NCBI GenBank assembly: GCA_903828145.1
Contig: CAIKKY010000019.1
Span: forward strand, 62,001 to 126,000
Direction: 5' to 3'
Source of the DNA: an uncultured Hyphomicrobiales bacterium
Lineage (GTDB): Bacteria > Pseudomonadota > Alphaproteobacteria > Rhizobiales > Devosiaceae
Length of the DNA: 64,000 nt
Of the stretch, positions 11,441-19,806 are shown in pieces. Every line of letters starts with the position of its first letter. Position 1 is the stretch's first letter. The notes under the pieces are model-generated. The model did no database searches and was not told where the DNA came from. It saw nothing but the letters and a program-made list of their open reading frames with translations. Position numbers and translations under genes: made by a program.

Positions 11441-12073
11441 ATGGCTCATCTCTCCCCCGCCCGCGTTCTTTACGTCATGGCCGTGCCGCACGAATATGGG
11501 CCGCAGCTCAGGGCGCGGATTACGCCGCTGATGACCGGGGTGGGCCCGGTCGAGGCGGGGATTGTGGTGGCGCATCATCTCGCCGATCTCGCCCGCTCGG
11601 CGGCACTGCCGAGGCTCATCGTGTCGCTGGGGTCCGCCGGGTCAGCGCGGCTCAAGCAAACCGAAGTCTATCAGGCCAGCACGGTGTCGTACCGCGACAT
11701 GGATGCGTCGGCGCTGGGGTTTGAGCGCGGCATGACGCCATTTCTCGATCTGCCGCGCGAGGTGGCGCTCGGACCGTTCCTGCCCGGCGTACCCAAGGCG
11801 CGGCTTGCGACGGGCGCCAGTGTGGTTTCTGGGCCGGCCTATGCCGGAATCGATGCTGACATGGTGGACATGGAAACCTTCGCGGTGTTGCGCGCGGCAC
11901 AGCGGTTCGGCGTACCGCTTCTGGCCTTGCGGGGCATTTCGGATGGCGTTGCAGACCTCAACGGGCTCGCGGACTGGACGCAGTATCTCCATCTGATCGA
12001 CGAAAAGCTGGCCGCGGTGGTTGACCGGCTGGAAGCGCCCGGCGCGGCCGATGGTCTCGAAACGCTGCTTTAA
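11441..12073 (+). CDS. 5'-methylthioadenosine/S-adenosylhomocysteine nucleosidase-like phosphorylase
   Basis: This 210-residue member of the PNP/UDP phosphorylase superfamily has Glu18 in the N-terminal strand (MAVPHEYGPQL), a central SLGSAGS segment, Glu145 in VDMETFAV (the ribose-binding Glu) and Asp168 in RGISDG (the catalytic base). These are the MtnN/Pfs determinants for cleaving the N-glycosidic bond of MTA or SAH. Sequence similarity to E. coli MtnN is modest, so another nucleoside substrate is possible. The ATG at 11441 has AGGA 8 bases upstream. Confidence 0.82.
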   Translation: MAHLSPARVLYVMAVPHEYGPQLRARITPLMTGVGPVEAGIVVAHHLADLARSAALPRLIVSLGSAGSARLKQTEVYQASTVSYRDMDASALGFERGMTPFLDLPREVALGPFLPGVPKARLATGASVVSGPAYAGIDADMVDMETFAVLRAAQRFGVPLLALRGISDGVADLNGLADWTQYLHLIDEKLAAVVDRLEAPGAADGLETLL

Positions 12074-12154
12074 CCTTTAAAGGGCGATAATCCGGGGAGT
12101 AGAAAGCGGGGTTTTGCCCCGGCTCCCTGTTGTATTGCGTTTTCGGAGTGCCCC

Positions 12155-12652
12155 TTGGCCGCGATCCGTTCCGTTTTGGCCGTCACGCTCATGGCGAGCC
12201 TGCTTGCCGGGTGCTCCGGGTTCAATTTCTTCAATTTCATGAGTGCGCGCGATTGCATGGCGCGCGCCATGTATTTTGAATCGAACCGCTCAAGCGCCGA
12301 TGGCATGCTGGCGGTGGGCACCGTGGTGATGAACCGGGTGGCGTCGAAAGGCTACCCAAAAACCGTCTGCGGCGTTGTCGGCCAGCGCAACCAGTTTGCC
12401 GATGGCGCGCTGACCAAGTCCATGACCGAACGCGGCCCGAAGGCCCTGGCCTATCAGATGGCCGACCGGGTGCTGATGGGCGGGCGCCACCCGAGCCTCT
12501 CAAGCGAGGTGAAGTTCTTTCACACGGTGGGGTACTCGTTCCCCTACGACAATATGAACTATGTGCTCGAGGCTGGCGGCAACAACTTCTACATCAAGCA
12601 GAAGGCCGGCACCTTCACCAATGATCCGTTCGCGGCGCTGGCCTATTGGTAG
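12155..12652 (+). CDS. Cell wall hydrolase, SleB-like lipoprotein (TTG start)
   Basis: This 165-residue lipoprotein has a signal of about 19 residues ending in the lipobox LAGC with lipidated Cys20. The SleB/hydrolase_2 domain follows, with the probable catalytic Glu42 in ARAMYFESN and the family segments MLAVGTVVMNRV, YPKTVCGVVGQ and NNFYIKQKAG. It probably cleaves peptidoglycan as a lytic transglycosylase. The start is TTG at 12155: GGAG lies about 7 bases upstream and the full lipoprotein signal with Arg5 depends on it. The ATG at 12191 would leave a signal without a basic N-terminus. It converges with exoD, with 2 bases between stops. Confidence 0.86.
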   Translation: MAAIRSVLAVTLMASLLAGCSGFNFFNFMSARDCMARAMYFESNRSSADGMLAVGTVVMNRVASKGYPKTVCGVVGQRNQFADGALTKSMTERGPKALAYQMADRVLMGGRHPSLSSEVKFFHTVGYSFPYDNMNYVLEAGGNNFYIKQKAGTFTNDPFAALAYW

Positions 12653-12654
12653 GG

Positions 12655-13317
12655 CTAAAAGTGCAGGCCGAACCAGGTGGTCAGCACATAGAACGCCCCG
12701 AAAATCAGCGCCCAGAAGACGCCCCAGACGATGACGACGGAGGCAATGGCGACGCCAAAGCCGACGAGTATCCAGAGCCCGTCTCGTTCGAGCAGGCCCA
12801 GCGCCATGATGCAGAGCGCCACGGACGGCAGCATGTTGCCGAGCGGAATGGGCAGAAACAGTACAATCGCCATCAGCAGGCTGATGAAGCCCACGAGGAA
12901 AATCATCGGCCGATGCGCAAAAAAGGTGAGGCGCGGCCGCATGATGCTTTCGGCCCGCGCCAGCCAGGGGCCGACCGTGGTCACCACACGCTGAAAATCA
13001 ACCCGCGACAGCGACCGTTCGGTAATGAGGCGTGGCAGCCAGGGCTTCATGCCCAGCATGAGTTGCACCGTGAGAAAGAGGAGCGGTGCCCCAAGGACGG
13101 CGGAGACGCCCGGCGGCATGGGCAGCGCTGTCGGCACGGAAAAGATGAAGATCAGCGCCCCGAGCGCGCGACGCCGCAGCGCATCGAGCAGATCGCCGAC
13201 TGAAATACGGTCCTTGCCCTCGGCATTGGCAATCGCCGCGAGAATGGACGAGAGGCGGTCCGCCCCTTCGGTCTTACCCACTTCGCCAAGGTCGATCTGA
13301 GGATGGGGTTCGGCCAT
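12655..13317 (-). CDS. ExoD family membrane protein (exopolysaccharide synthesis-related)
   Basis: The 220-residue protein has a soluble N-terminus and then ALGALIFIFSVPTALPMPPG, the recognisable ExoD-family start of the membrane part. Several hydrophobic helices follow at about residues 50-85, 130-170 and 175-215. ExoD affects exopolysaccharide production and alkali tolerance in Sinorhizobium, but its molecular activity is unknown. The ATG at 13317 with GGAG upstream is preferred over the GTG two codons earlier. No exopolysaccharide genes adjoin it. Confidence 0.83.
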   Translation of the reverse strand: MAEPHPQIDLGEVGKTEGADRLSSILAAIANAEGKDRISVGDLLDALRRRALGALIFIFSVPTALPMPPGVSAVLGAPLLFLTVQLMLGMKPWLPRLITERSLSRVDFQRVVTTVGPWLARAESIMRPRLTFFAHRPMIFLVGFISLLMAIVLFLPIPLGNMLPSVALCIMALGLLERDGLWILVGFGVAIASVVIVWGVFWALIFGAFYVLTTWFGLHF

Positions 13318-13474
13318 GACCACTCCGGACTGCTACAGTCAGCTACGCGACTGCACTATGCTGACATGAGCCGCCCCCGGTCCGCAACCGTATTACCCCG
13401 TGAGGCGTCCTTGCGGGCGGGTGATCTCCGCGGCGGTTTATAGGGTATAAGGGACGATCAAGCGGGAGGTTTTC

Positions 13475-14128
13475 ATGGATGAACGACCGGACGATGAGAG
13501 CAAGCTGACGCGCACCAAGGCGCGCTGGGCCCGCGAGGGCCAGTTCCTGACCGGGCGGCATGGGCGGCCCGAATCGGATCGGCTTCCGCCGGGCCAGCAC
13601 CTCGTGCGCACCTGGCCGGTGCTTGACCTTGGTCAGACACCCAATGTGCCGAAATCGGTCTGGCGGCTTGATTTCGGGGGGCTGGTTGCAACCCCGCAAA
13701 GCTGGAGCTTCGCGGATTATGAGGCCCAGCCCCAGGTCGATCTGGTGTCCGACATCCATTGCGTGACCAGCTGGTCGCGCTACGATAACCACTGGGCTGG
13801 GGTGTCGACGCGGCACCTCATGGAGACCATTGGCGTCAGCCCCGAGGCGCGGTTTGTGCTGTTGACCGCCAATGATGGCTATACGACCAATATGGCGCTC
13901 GAGGATTTCGCGGTGGCGGACGCCCTTCTGGCGCACAGTTGGGAAGGCGAGCCCCTGAGCCTTGAGCATGGTGGCCCGGTGCGGCTCGTGGTGCCCCACC
14001 TCTATTTCTGGAAGAGCCCGAAATGGCTGCGCCGGATTGAGTTCTCGGCAACCGACAAGCCGGGGTTCTGGGAAGTGCGCGGCTATAACAACCACGGCGA
14101 TCCCTGGACGGAAGAGCGCTACAGCTAA
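13475..14128 (+). CDS. Sulfite-oxidase-like molybdopterin oxidoreductase (cytosolic)
   Basis: The 217-residue protein is a compact sulfite-oxidase-fold domain. Cys96 in DIHCVTSWSR is the expected molybdenum ligand. The segments LRVxxF-like RLDFGGLV, LLTANDGYTTNMALEDF and GPVRLVVPHLYFWKSPKW fit the family. There is no Tat or Sec signal, unlike MsrP/YedY, so it probably works in the cytoplasm with the Mo-MPT cofactor. Its substrate is unknown. The ATG is preceded by GGGAGG, and TTTATAGGGTATAAGG about 30 bases upstream could be a -10 region. It is divergent from exoD. Confidence 0.85.
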   Translation: MDERPDDESKLTRTKARWAREGQFLTGRHGRPESDRLPPGQHLVRTWPVLDLGQTPNVPKSVWRLDFGGLVATPQSWSFADYEAQPQVDLVSDIHCVTSWSRYDNHWAGVSTRHLMETIGVSPEARFVLLTANDGYTTNMALEDFAVADALLAHSWEGEPLSLEHGGPVRLVVPHLYFWKSPKWLRRIEFSATDKPGFWEVRGYNNHGDPWTEERYS

Positions 14129-14150
14129 GCGCCCTTCCGCATGATCGGGA

Positions 14151-14654
14151 TCAGGCGCCGACGAAATCGCGCTTGCCGAGTGGCACGCCGTTTTCGCGCA
14201 GGAGCGCATAGGCCATGCTGATGTGGAAAAACGCCTGCGGCAGCGCATTGAGCGTCACATGCTCGAGCGCGTTCACATCAACCGACGTGCCGCGATAGGT
14301 GAGCGTCAGCGTTTTGGTTTCGGTGCCGGCGAGATCGGCCTCGGAAAAGGTCTTCACATAGTCGAGCGCCTTGGCGACGCGACCCTTGAGGTCAGCGAGG
14401 CTCGCTTCGGTATCTTCCCAGGCTGGCGGGGTCTGGCCGGTGAGGCGGGCCAGCGTGAACTTGATGCGGTCGGTGCTCGATTGCACCTGAAACGAAAAAG
14501 GCAGCATGTCGGGGAAAAGCCGGGCCTGCAGCAGCACCTCGGGCTTCAGCTTCTTTTCGGTTTCATAGGCCTGCGCCTTGTCGAGCATGGCGTCGAGATT
14601 GTGGAGATAGCGCGTGAACACCGGAACGGTGAGCGCGTACATTGAAATCGTCAT
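14151..14654 (-). CDS. DUF1993 family protein
   Basis: The 167-residue protein begins MTISMYALTVPVFTRYLHNLDAMLDKA and contains PDMLPFSFQVQ, ESTDRIKF-like STDRIKFTLARL and a C-terminal LPQAFFHISMAYALLRENGVPLGKRDFVG. These are hallmarks of DUF1993, a four-helix DinB-like metal-binding fold. No enzymatic role is established. The ATG at 14654 has GAGGATCATC directly upstream; longer in-frame extensions are not conserved in character. It lies downstream of the candidate RNA gene at about 14755-14845 on the same strand. Confidence 0.86.
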   Translation of the reverse strand: MTISMYALTVPVFTRYLHNLDAMLDKAQAYETEKKLKPEVLLQARLFPDMLPFSFQVQSSTDRIKFTLARLTGQTPPAWEDTEASLADLKGRVAKALDYVKTFSEADLAGTETKTLTLTYRGTSVDVNALEHVTLNALPQAFFHISMAYALLRENGVPLGKRDFVGA

Positions 14655-14754
14655 GATGATCCTCAGGGGCCCCGGTTCAGTCCGGCGCTGCACATACGCC
14701 CTAACTCTACCAGCAAATACTCTGGGGCAAAGGCCCATCGGGCGCCTTAAAATG

Positions 14755-14790
14755 AAAAAAGGGCCGCGGCGCGCATCGGCGCCACGGCCC
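14755..14790 (-). terminator. Rho-independent terminator of the candidate small RNA
   Basis: The minus strand reads GGGCCGTGGCGC, a 6-nt loop, then GCGCCGCGGCCC followed by TTTTTTC. The 12-bp stem has a single wobble pair. It is one of the strongest terminators in the window. Confidence 0.8.
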
Positions 14791-14845
14791 CGCGGATTTC
14801 GGCCCGCCGCACTTTGAGGGCTTGGGGGGCAGCGGCAGGTCGTCT
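14755..14845 (-). ncRNA. Candidate small RNA, about 90 nt
   Basis: On the minus strand a TTGACA element (14878-14873) is followed, after a promoter-length interval, by a segment that can fold into two hairpins. The first pairs 14832-14839 with 14803-14810 (8 bp with one G-U) around a 21-nt loop containing a run of six C. The second is a 12-bp terminator stem (14779-14790 with 14761-14772, one G-U) followed by six T. No minus-strand protein gene precedes it, because amn points the other way. The 5' end is estimated. The C-rich loop resembles anti-Shine-Dalgarno loops of some rhizobial sRNAs, which is an inference. I do not recognise a known RNA family. Confidence 0.45.
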
Positions 14846-14849
14846 CCTC

Positions 14850-14878
14850 ATCCACCGGTCGCATGGGACGTCTGTCAA
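14850..14878 (-). promoter_or_regulatory. Possible promoter for the candidate small RNA
   Basis: TTGACA at 14878-14873 matches the -35 consensus exactly. With a 17-base spacer the -10 position reads GTGGAT, a poor match, so start-site placement near 14843 is uncertain. Confidence 0.35.
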
Positions 14879-15036
14879 CTCCGATGGATGGGGAAAACAT
14901 GGGGACAAAGCGGCGCGAAAAAAGGGCATTCACCCGAAGGTGATGATCCTGTGGTGAGCTGCTCCCGGTGGCCGGCGAGATTGCGTGCGCCGCAGCCAGC
15001 GCCTATCACTCGAGCGACGATCACAGAGAACCCCCG

Positions 15037-16512
15037 ATGGACATTCTGAGCCCGCCCCCTGCCCCGCTGCAGCGCTTCACCGACCCTGAGGCGGCCTGGG
15101 CCGAAATCGCGGCGATCTATGCGCGCAATACCGGGTTCATCCACCAGCACCTTGTGGCGCTGACCCGGGGCATCGTGCCCCAGGGCCGGGTGCGGGCGTT
15201 CTACCCGGTGGTTCAGGTCACCTCGACCAGCTACGGCAAGACCGATTCCACCCTGCCCTATGGGTACCTGCATACGCCGGGGCTCTATCGCACCACGATC
15301 ACGGCGCCGGACCTGTTCCGGCGGTACCTCATCGAGCAGTTCACGGTTATTCTCAAAAACCATGGCGGCGCCATTGAGGTGGGGGAATCGGAAACGCGCA
15401 TTCCGCTGCATTTCGCGCTGCCCCATGGCGAGCGCATCGATGGCGAGGCGCTCAACGCGCTGGCCATTCCGCTGCGCGATCTGTTCGATGTGCCCGACCT
15501 GCACGACACCGACGACGAAATTGCCAATGGCACCTTCGTGCCGCCGCTTGGCGGGCCCTATCCGCTCGCCCAGTTCACCGCCCCGCGCGTGGACTATTCG
15601 CTGGCGCGGCTCGCCCATTACACCGGCACAACGCCCGACCAGTTCCAGAACTTTGTGATCTTCACCAATTACGCGTTCTATATCGATGAGTTCGCGCGCA
15701 TCGCGCTTGAGCATATGGCGAACGGGCACCCCGATTATGATGCCTTTGTGGAGCCCGGCGGGTTCACCACCCGCAACCAGCGGCTCGGCGGCGGGGAAAG
15801 CGGCGTGCGGGCCGCGCGCATTCCGCAGATGCCGGCCTATCACCTCCAGATGGCCAACAACCGGGGCATCACCTTTGTGAACATCGGCGTCGGGCCCTCG
15901 AACGCCAAAACCATCACCGACCATATCGCGGTCCTGAGGCCCCATGCCTGGATCATGCTCGGTCACTGCGCGGGCCTGCGTAATTCGCAGGAACTGGGCG
16001 ACTACGTGCTGGCCCATGCCTATTTGCGCGAAGACCATGTGCTCGATGCTGACCTGCCGGTCACCGTGCCCATTCCGGCGCTGGCCGAAGTGCAGGTGGC
16101 GCTGGAGCAGGCCGTGGCCGACGTCACCCATCTCGAAGGCATTGAAACCAAGCGCATCATGCGCACCGGCACGGTGGCCACCTTCGATAACCGCAATTGG
16201 GAGCTGCGCGACCAATCCGAGATTTCACAACGGCTGAGCCAGTCGCGCGCCGTGGCGCTCGATATGGAATCGGCCACGATCGCGGCCAATGGCTTCCGCT
16301 TCCGCGTGCCCTACGGCACGTTGCTCTGCGTCTCGGACAAGCCGCTCCATGGCGAGCTGAAACTGCCGGGCATGGCGAGCGACTTCTACCGCACCCAGGT
16401 GAGCCGCCATCTGCTGATCGGGCTCAAGGCCATGGAAATCCTGCGCGGCCAGCCGCCCGAGCGGCTGCATTCGCGCAAGCTTCGGAGCTTTGCGGAAACG
16501 GCGTTCCAGTAA
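15037..16512 (+). CDS. amn: AMP nucleosidase
   Basis: The 491-residue protein matches AMP nucleosidase (E. coli Amn, 484 residues), which cleaves AMP to adenine and ribose 5-phosphate. The N-terminal regulatory domain contains GFIHQHLVALTRG and VTSTSYGKTDST. The C-terminal phosphorylase-like catalytic domain contains NRGITFVNIGVGPSNAKTIT-type motifs, AWIMLGHCAGLR, DMESATIAANGFRFRVPYGTLLCVSDKPLHGE and a final LRSFAETAFQ. The ATG at 15037 is chosen for a family-like N-terminus; an in-frame start at 14968 adds 23 unconserved residues. It stands alone, convergent with rnd. Confidence 0.94.
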   Translation: MDILSPPPAPLQRFTDPEAAWAEIAAIYARNTGFIHQHLVALTRGIVPQGRVRAFYPVVQVTSTSYGKTDSTLPYGYLHTPGLYRTTITAPDLFRRYLIEQFTVILKNHGGAIEVGESETRIPLHFALPHGERIDGEALNALAIPLRDLFDVPDLHDTDDEIANGTFVPPLGGPYPLAQFTAPRVDYSLARLAHYTGTTPDQFQNFVIFTNYAFYIDEFARIALEHMANGHPDYDAFVEPGGFTTRNQRLGGGESGVRAARIPQMPAYHLQMANNRGITFVNIGVGPSNAKTITDHIAVLRPHAWIMLGHCAGLRNSQELGDYVLAHAYLREDHVLDADLPVTVPIPALAEVQVALEQAVADVTHLEGIETKRIMRTGTVATFDNRNWELRDQSEISQRLSQSRAVALDMESATIAANGFRFRVPYGTLLCVSDKPLHGELKLPGMASDFYRTQVSRHLLIGLKAMEILRGQPPERLHSRKLRSFAETAFQ

Positions 16513-16520
16513 CCTTGGGG

Positions 16521-17693
16521 TTACTCTTCGTCGTCGTCGAGAATTTCGATTTCGATCACGCCGGATTTGGCTGCGGCGAGCCCGATCTTGCCGTGCTTGA
16601 TGGCGAGCGCTTTTTCGCCAAACAGCTTGCGCCGCCAGCCTTTCAGCGCCGGAACATCGGCATCGTCATCGAGCACAAGAGCGTCGATTTCGTCGGAGGT
16701 CGCGATGATCCGCGTGGCGACGCCATGCTGTTCGGATACGGCCTTGAGCAACACGCGAACGAGATCGCCTACTGCGCCTTTGGGCGAGGGTCCGCGCGGC
16801 CGTTCGGGCAGTTTGGGCAAGTCGGTTTTCGAGAGCGCCTCGACCCGGGCGATCAGCGCCAGAATGTCCTGTGCGGCATTGGAGCGGCCAAAGCCCTTCT
16901 GCACGGCGCGGAGCGCATCAAAGCCCTCGGCTGAGGTGGGGCGCTGCATGGCGAGTTCAACCAGGGCGTCGTCCTTCAGAATCCGCGAACGCGGCTGATC
17001 ATTGTCCTGCGCGCGCTTTTCGCGCCAGGCGGCGAGCAGCTTGAGGGCTGCCACATCGCGCGGCTTGTTGAGCTTCGCCTTCAGCCGTTCCCAGGCATGC
17101 TCGGGTTCGACGACATAGGTGTGCACCGATTCGAGCACCGCCAGTTCGTCTTCCACCCAATCCCAACGGCCTGAATCATCCAGCTGGGTGACGAGGGCCA
17201 GATAGATATCGCGCAGATGGGTCACATCGGCGAGCGCATAGACCTTCTGCTTTTCCGACAGGGGCCGCGCCGACCAATCGGTGAAGCGCGAGGACTTATC
17301 GAGTTCGACCTTGGTGATCTGCCGCACGAGGCTATCGTAGGAGACGCTATCGCCAAAGCCGCAGACCGAGGCGGCGATCTGGGTATCGAAAATATTGAGC
17401 GGCACTTTGCCGGTCAGTTTCACGAAGATCTCAATGTCCTGCCGGGCGGCGTGGAAGACCTTGCGAACCTTCTCATTGGCCAGAAGCTCAAGAAACGGTG
17501 CAAGGTCGAGACCTGGGGCCAACGGGTCGATCAGCACCGCTTCGTCGGCCGTCGCGGCCTGAATGAGGCAGAGCTTCGGCCAATAGGTGGTCTCACGCAG
17601 GAACTCGGTATCGACGGTGACAAAATCGAAGGCAGCAGCCCGCGTCGAAAACGCCGCCAGGGCAGCGGTGGTGGTGATCATGTCCATCGGCAC
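16521..17693 (-). CDS. rnd: Ribonuclease D
   Basis: This 390-residue 3'-5' exoribonuclease acts in tRNA 3' maturation. The DEDDy catalytic set is present: Asp28 and Glu30 in VDTEF, Asp86 in HAARQD, and Tyr152 and Asp156 in YALADV. An HRDC domain follows at about residues 205-285, then a second C-terminal helical region and an acidic tail (DDDEE). The GTG at 17693 is used because GAGGG lies 7 bases upstream; ATGs at 17687 and 17681 are alternatives. It is divergent from aspS. Confidence 0.93.
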   Translation of the reverse strand: MPMDMITTTAALAAFSTRAAAFDFVTVDTEFLRETTYWPKLCLIQAATADEAVLIDPLAPGLDLAPFLELLANEKVRKVFHAARQDIEIFVKLTGKVPLNIFDTQIAASVCGFGDSVSYDSLVRQITKVELDKSSRFTDWSARPLSEKQKVYALADVTHLRDIYLALVTQLDDSGRWDWVEDELAVLESVHTYVVEPEHAWERLKAKLNKPRDVAALKLLAAWREKRAQDNDQPRSRILKDDALVELAMQRPTSAEGFDALRAVQKGFGRSNAAQDILALIARVEALSKTDLPKLPERPRGPSPKGAVGDLVRVLLKAVSEQHGVATRIIATSDEIDALVLDDDADVPALKGWRRKLFGEKALAIKHGKIGLAAAKSGVIEIEILDDDEE

Positions 17694-17864
17694 GTCGATC
17701 CCTCGAGATTTTCTTCGTTCCTAACAGGCAAATCCGATTGCGGCCAGCGGCTTGGCAGCGAATGCCCCGCCAAAGGGCCGGCCCCTCCGACCCTCAGGCG
17801 GTGTCCGGTGCGGTGGCGCGGCCCAGCCGCCCGGGCGCGAGGCGGCGCCGAAAGCCCGTGAACC

Positions 17865-17893
17865 TTGACAAAGGCCTCGCCCCATGCGCTTGT
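17865..17893 (+). promoter_or_regulatory. Possible aspS promoter
   Basis: TTGACA at 17865-17870 is followed after 17 bases by GCTTGT at 17888-17893. The -35 is perfect and the -10 weak. It lies 46 bases before the aspS start in the 245-base gap shared with rnd. Confidence 0.4.
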
Positions 17894-17938
17894 CCGGCCC
17901 CGAAATTGAGCCCTGTTCGAGACCGAAAAATGACCGAA

Positions 17939-19708
17939 ATGCATCGCTATCGAACCCATACCTGTGCGGGGCTGCGCAAGACCGATTCAGGCACTGTTGC
18001 GCGGCTTTCGGGCTGGGTGCACCGGGTGCGCGACCATGGTGGCGTGCTGTTCATTGATCTGCGCGATCATTATGGCCTGACCCAATGCGTGGTGGACCCG
18101 GATTCGCCGGCCTTTGCGGCGGCGGAAAAGCTGCGGGCCGAAAGCGTCATCCGTATTGACGGCAAGGTGAAGGACCGGACGCCCGAGACGGTGAATGCGG
18201 GCCTGCCGACGGGCGAAATCGAAGTGTTCATCACCGAGCTGGAAGTCCTCGGCGCGGCCACCGAGCTGCCGCTGCCGGTCTTCGGCGAACCCGATTATCC
18301 CGAGGATATCCGGCTGCGCTACCGCTTCCTTGATCTGCGGCGCGAGACGCTGCATGCCAATATCGTCAAGCGCACCAAGGTCATCTCGTCGATGCGCACC
18401 CGCATGCAGACGGCCGGGTTTGCCGAATATTCGACCCCGATCCTCACGGCGTCCTCGCCGGAAGGCGCGCGCGATTTTCTCGTGCCGAGCCGCATTCACC
18501 CGGGCAAATTCTTCGCTCTTCCGCAGGCGCCGCAGCAGTACAAGCAGCTGTTGATGGTGGCGGGCTTTGACCGCTACTTCCAGATTGCCCCGTGCTTTCG
18601 CGACGAAGACCCGCGGGCTGACCGGTTGCCGGGTGAGTTCTACCAGCTCGATCTCGAAATGAGCTTTGTGACCCAGGAAGATATCTGGGGCACGATGCAG
18701 CCGATCATGACCGCGATCTTCGAGGAATTTGCCGAGGGCAAGCCGGTGACGCGCGACTGGCCGCGCATTCCCTATGATGTGGCGATCCGCAAATATGGCT
18801 CGGATAAGCCTGACCTCCGCAACCCGATTGAAATGCAGGATGTGACCGCGCATTTCGCCGGGTCGGGCTTTGGCGTTTTCGCCAACCAGATCGCCAGCGA
18901 CCCCAAGGTGGCGGTCTGGGCCATTCCGGCCAAGACCGGCGGGTCCCGCGCCTTCTGCGACCGCATGAATGCCTGGGCTCAGGGCGAAGGCCAGCCGGGC
19001 CTTGGCTATATCTTCTTCAAGGAAGGCGCGGGCTCGGGCCCGGTGGCCAAGAATATTGGCGAGGAGCGCACGGCTGCAATCCGCACCCAGCTCGGGCTTG
19101 CCGATGGCGACGCGGTGTTCTTCGTGCTCGGTCGGCCTGAAAAAATCTACCGCTTCGCCGGCGAGGCGCGGGTGAAGATCGGGCTTGATCTCAACCTGAC
19201 CGATCTCAACCGCTATGAACTGTGCTGGATCGTCGATTTCCCGTTCTATGAGTGGAGCGAGGAAGACAAGAAGATCGACTTCGCGCACAACCCCTTCTCC
19301 ATGCCGCAGGGCGGGATGAAGGCGCTCGAAACGCAGGATCCGCTGACCATCAAGGCCTACCAGTATGATGCCGTGTGCAACGGCTTTGAAATCGCGTCGG
19401 GCTCCATCCGCAACCAGGAACCGGACACGATGGTGAAGGCCTTTGCGCTCACCGGCATGCCGAAGGAGACCGTGGTCGAACAGTTCGGCGGGCTCTATCG
19501 TGCGTTCCAGTATGGTGCTCCGCCCCATGGCGGCGCAGCTTTCGGGATCGACCGGGTGGTGATGCTGCTCTGTGGCGCGCAGAACCTGCGCGAAATCACG
19601 CTGTTCCCGATGAACCAGCAGGCCGAAGACCTGCTGATGGGGGCCCCCGCCCCCGCGACCCCGAAGCAGATGCGCGAACTACACCTCCGGGTCATTGCCG
19701 AAAAATAG
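17939..19708 (+). CDS. aspS: Aspartyl-tRNA synthetase
   Basis: This class II synthetase charges tRNA-Asp, and in this clade probably tRNA-Asn too, because GatCAB is encoded in this window. The 589-residue protein has the OB-fold anticodon-binding domain at residues 1-110 ([23 protein letters not shown]) and motif 1 near [10 protein letters not shown]. Motif 2 is ...[15 protein letters not shown], the bacterial GAD insertion is at about 290-420, and motif 3 is [22 protein letters not shown] is the usual family N-terminus; the ATG at 17930 would add three residues. Confidence 0.96.
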   Translation: MHRYRTHTCAGLRKTDSGTVARLSGWVHRVRDHGGVLFIDLRDHYGLTQCVVDPDSPAFAAAEKLRAESVIRIDGKVKDRTPETVNAGLPTGEIEVFITELEVLGAATELPLPVFGEPDYPEDIRLRYRFLDLRRETLHANIVKRTKVISSMRTRMQTAGFAEYSTPILTASSPEGARDFLVPSRIHPGKFFALPQAPQQYKQLLMVAGFDRYFQIAPCFRDEDPRADRLPGEFYQLDLEMSFVTQEDIWGTMQPIMTAIFEEFAEGKPVTRDWPRIPYDVAIRKYGSDKPDLRNPIEMQDVTAHFAGSGFGVFANQIASDPKVAVWAIPAKTGGSRAFCDRMNAWAQGEGQPGLGYIFFKEGAGSGPVAKNIGEERTAAIRTQLGLADGDAVFFVLGRPEKIYRFAGEARVKIGLDLNLTDLNRYELCWIVDFPFYEWSEEDKKIDFAHNPFSMPQGGMKALETQDPLTIKAYQYDAVCNGFEIASGSIRNQEPDTMVKAFALTGMPKETVVEQFGGLYRAFQYGAPPHGGAAFGIDRVVMLLCGAQNLREITLFPMNQQAEDLLMGAPAPATPKQMRELHLRVIAEK

Positions 19709-19734
19709 GCTTTTCCCCCATCGACCCAATCCCG

Positions 19735-19757
19735 ACAGGCGGCCCACGGCCGCCTGT
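19735..19757 (+). terminator. Hairpin after aspS
   Basis: ACAGGCGGCC and GGCCGCCTGT form a perfect 10-bp stem with a CAC loop, 26 bases after the aspS stop. The downstream TTGCGTTTACG is only moderately T-rich. Confidence 0.6.
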
Positions 19758-19806
19758 TGCGTTTACGGGGTCTTAAAGGGGCGTTGCTAAAAGATACGTA
19801 GCTTCC

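Larger units (their letters stand above)
14655..15036. other. 382-base gap between DUF1993 and amn
   Basis: This divergent intergenic region has no convincing protein gene. It holds a strong minus-strand rho-independent terminator (14755-14790) with no annotated minus-strand gene upstream of it, a TTGACA box at 14873-14878 on the minus strand, and the leaders of DUF1993 and amn. The simplest reading is a small RNA gene between those two elements. Confidence 0.6.

Noticed and set aside
14747-14929. A 60-codon minus-strand frame in the DUF1993/amn gap
   Set aside because: Its last codons are the terminator stem and its T run. A coding gene ending inside a terminator is less likely than an RNA gene.
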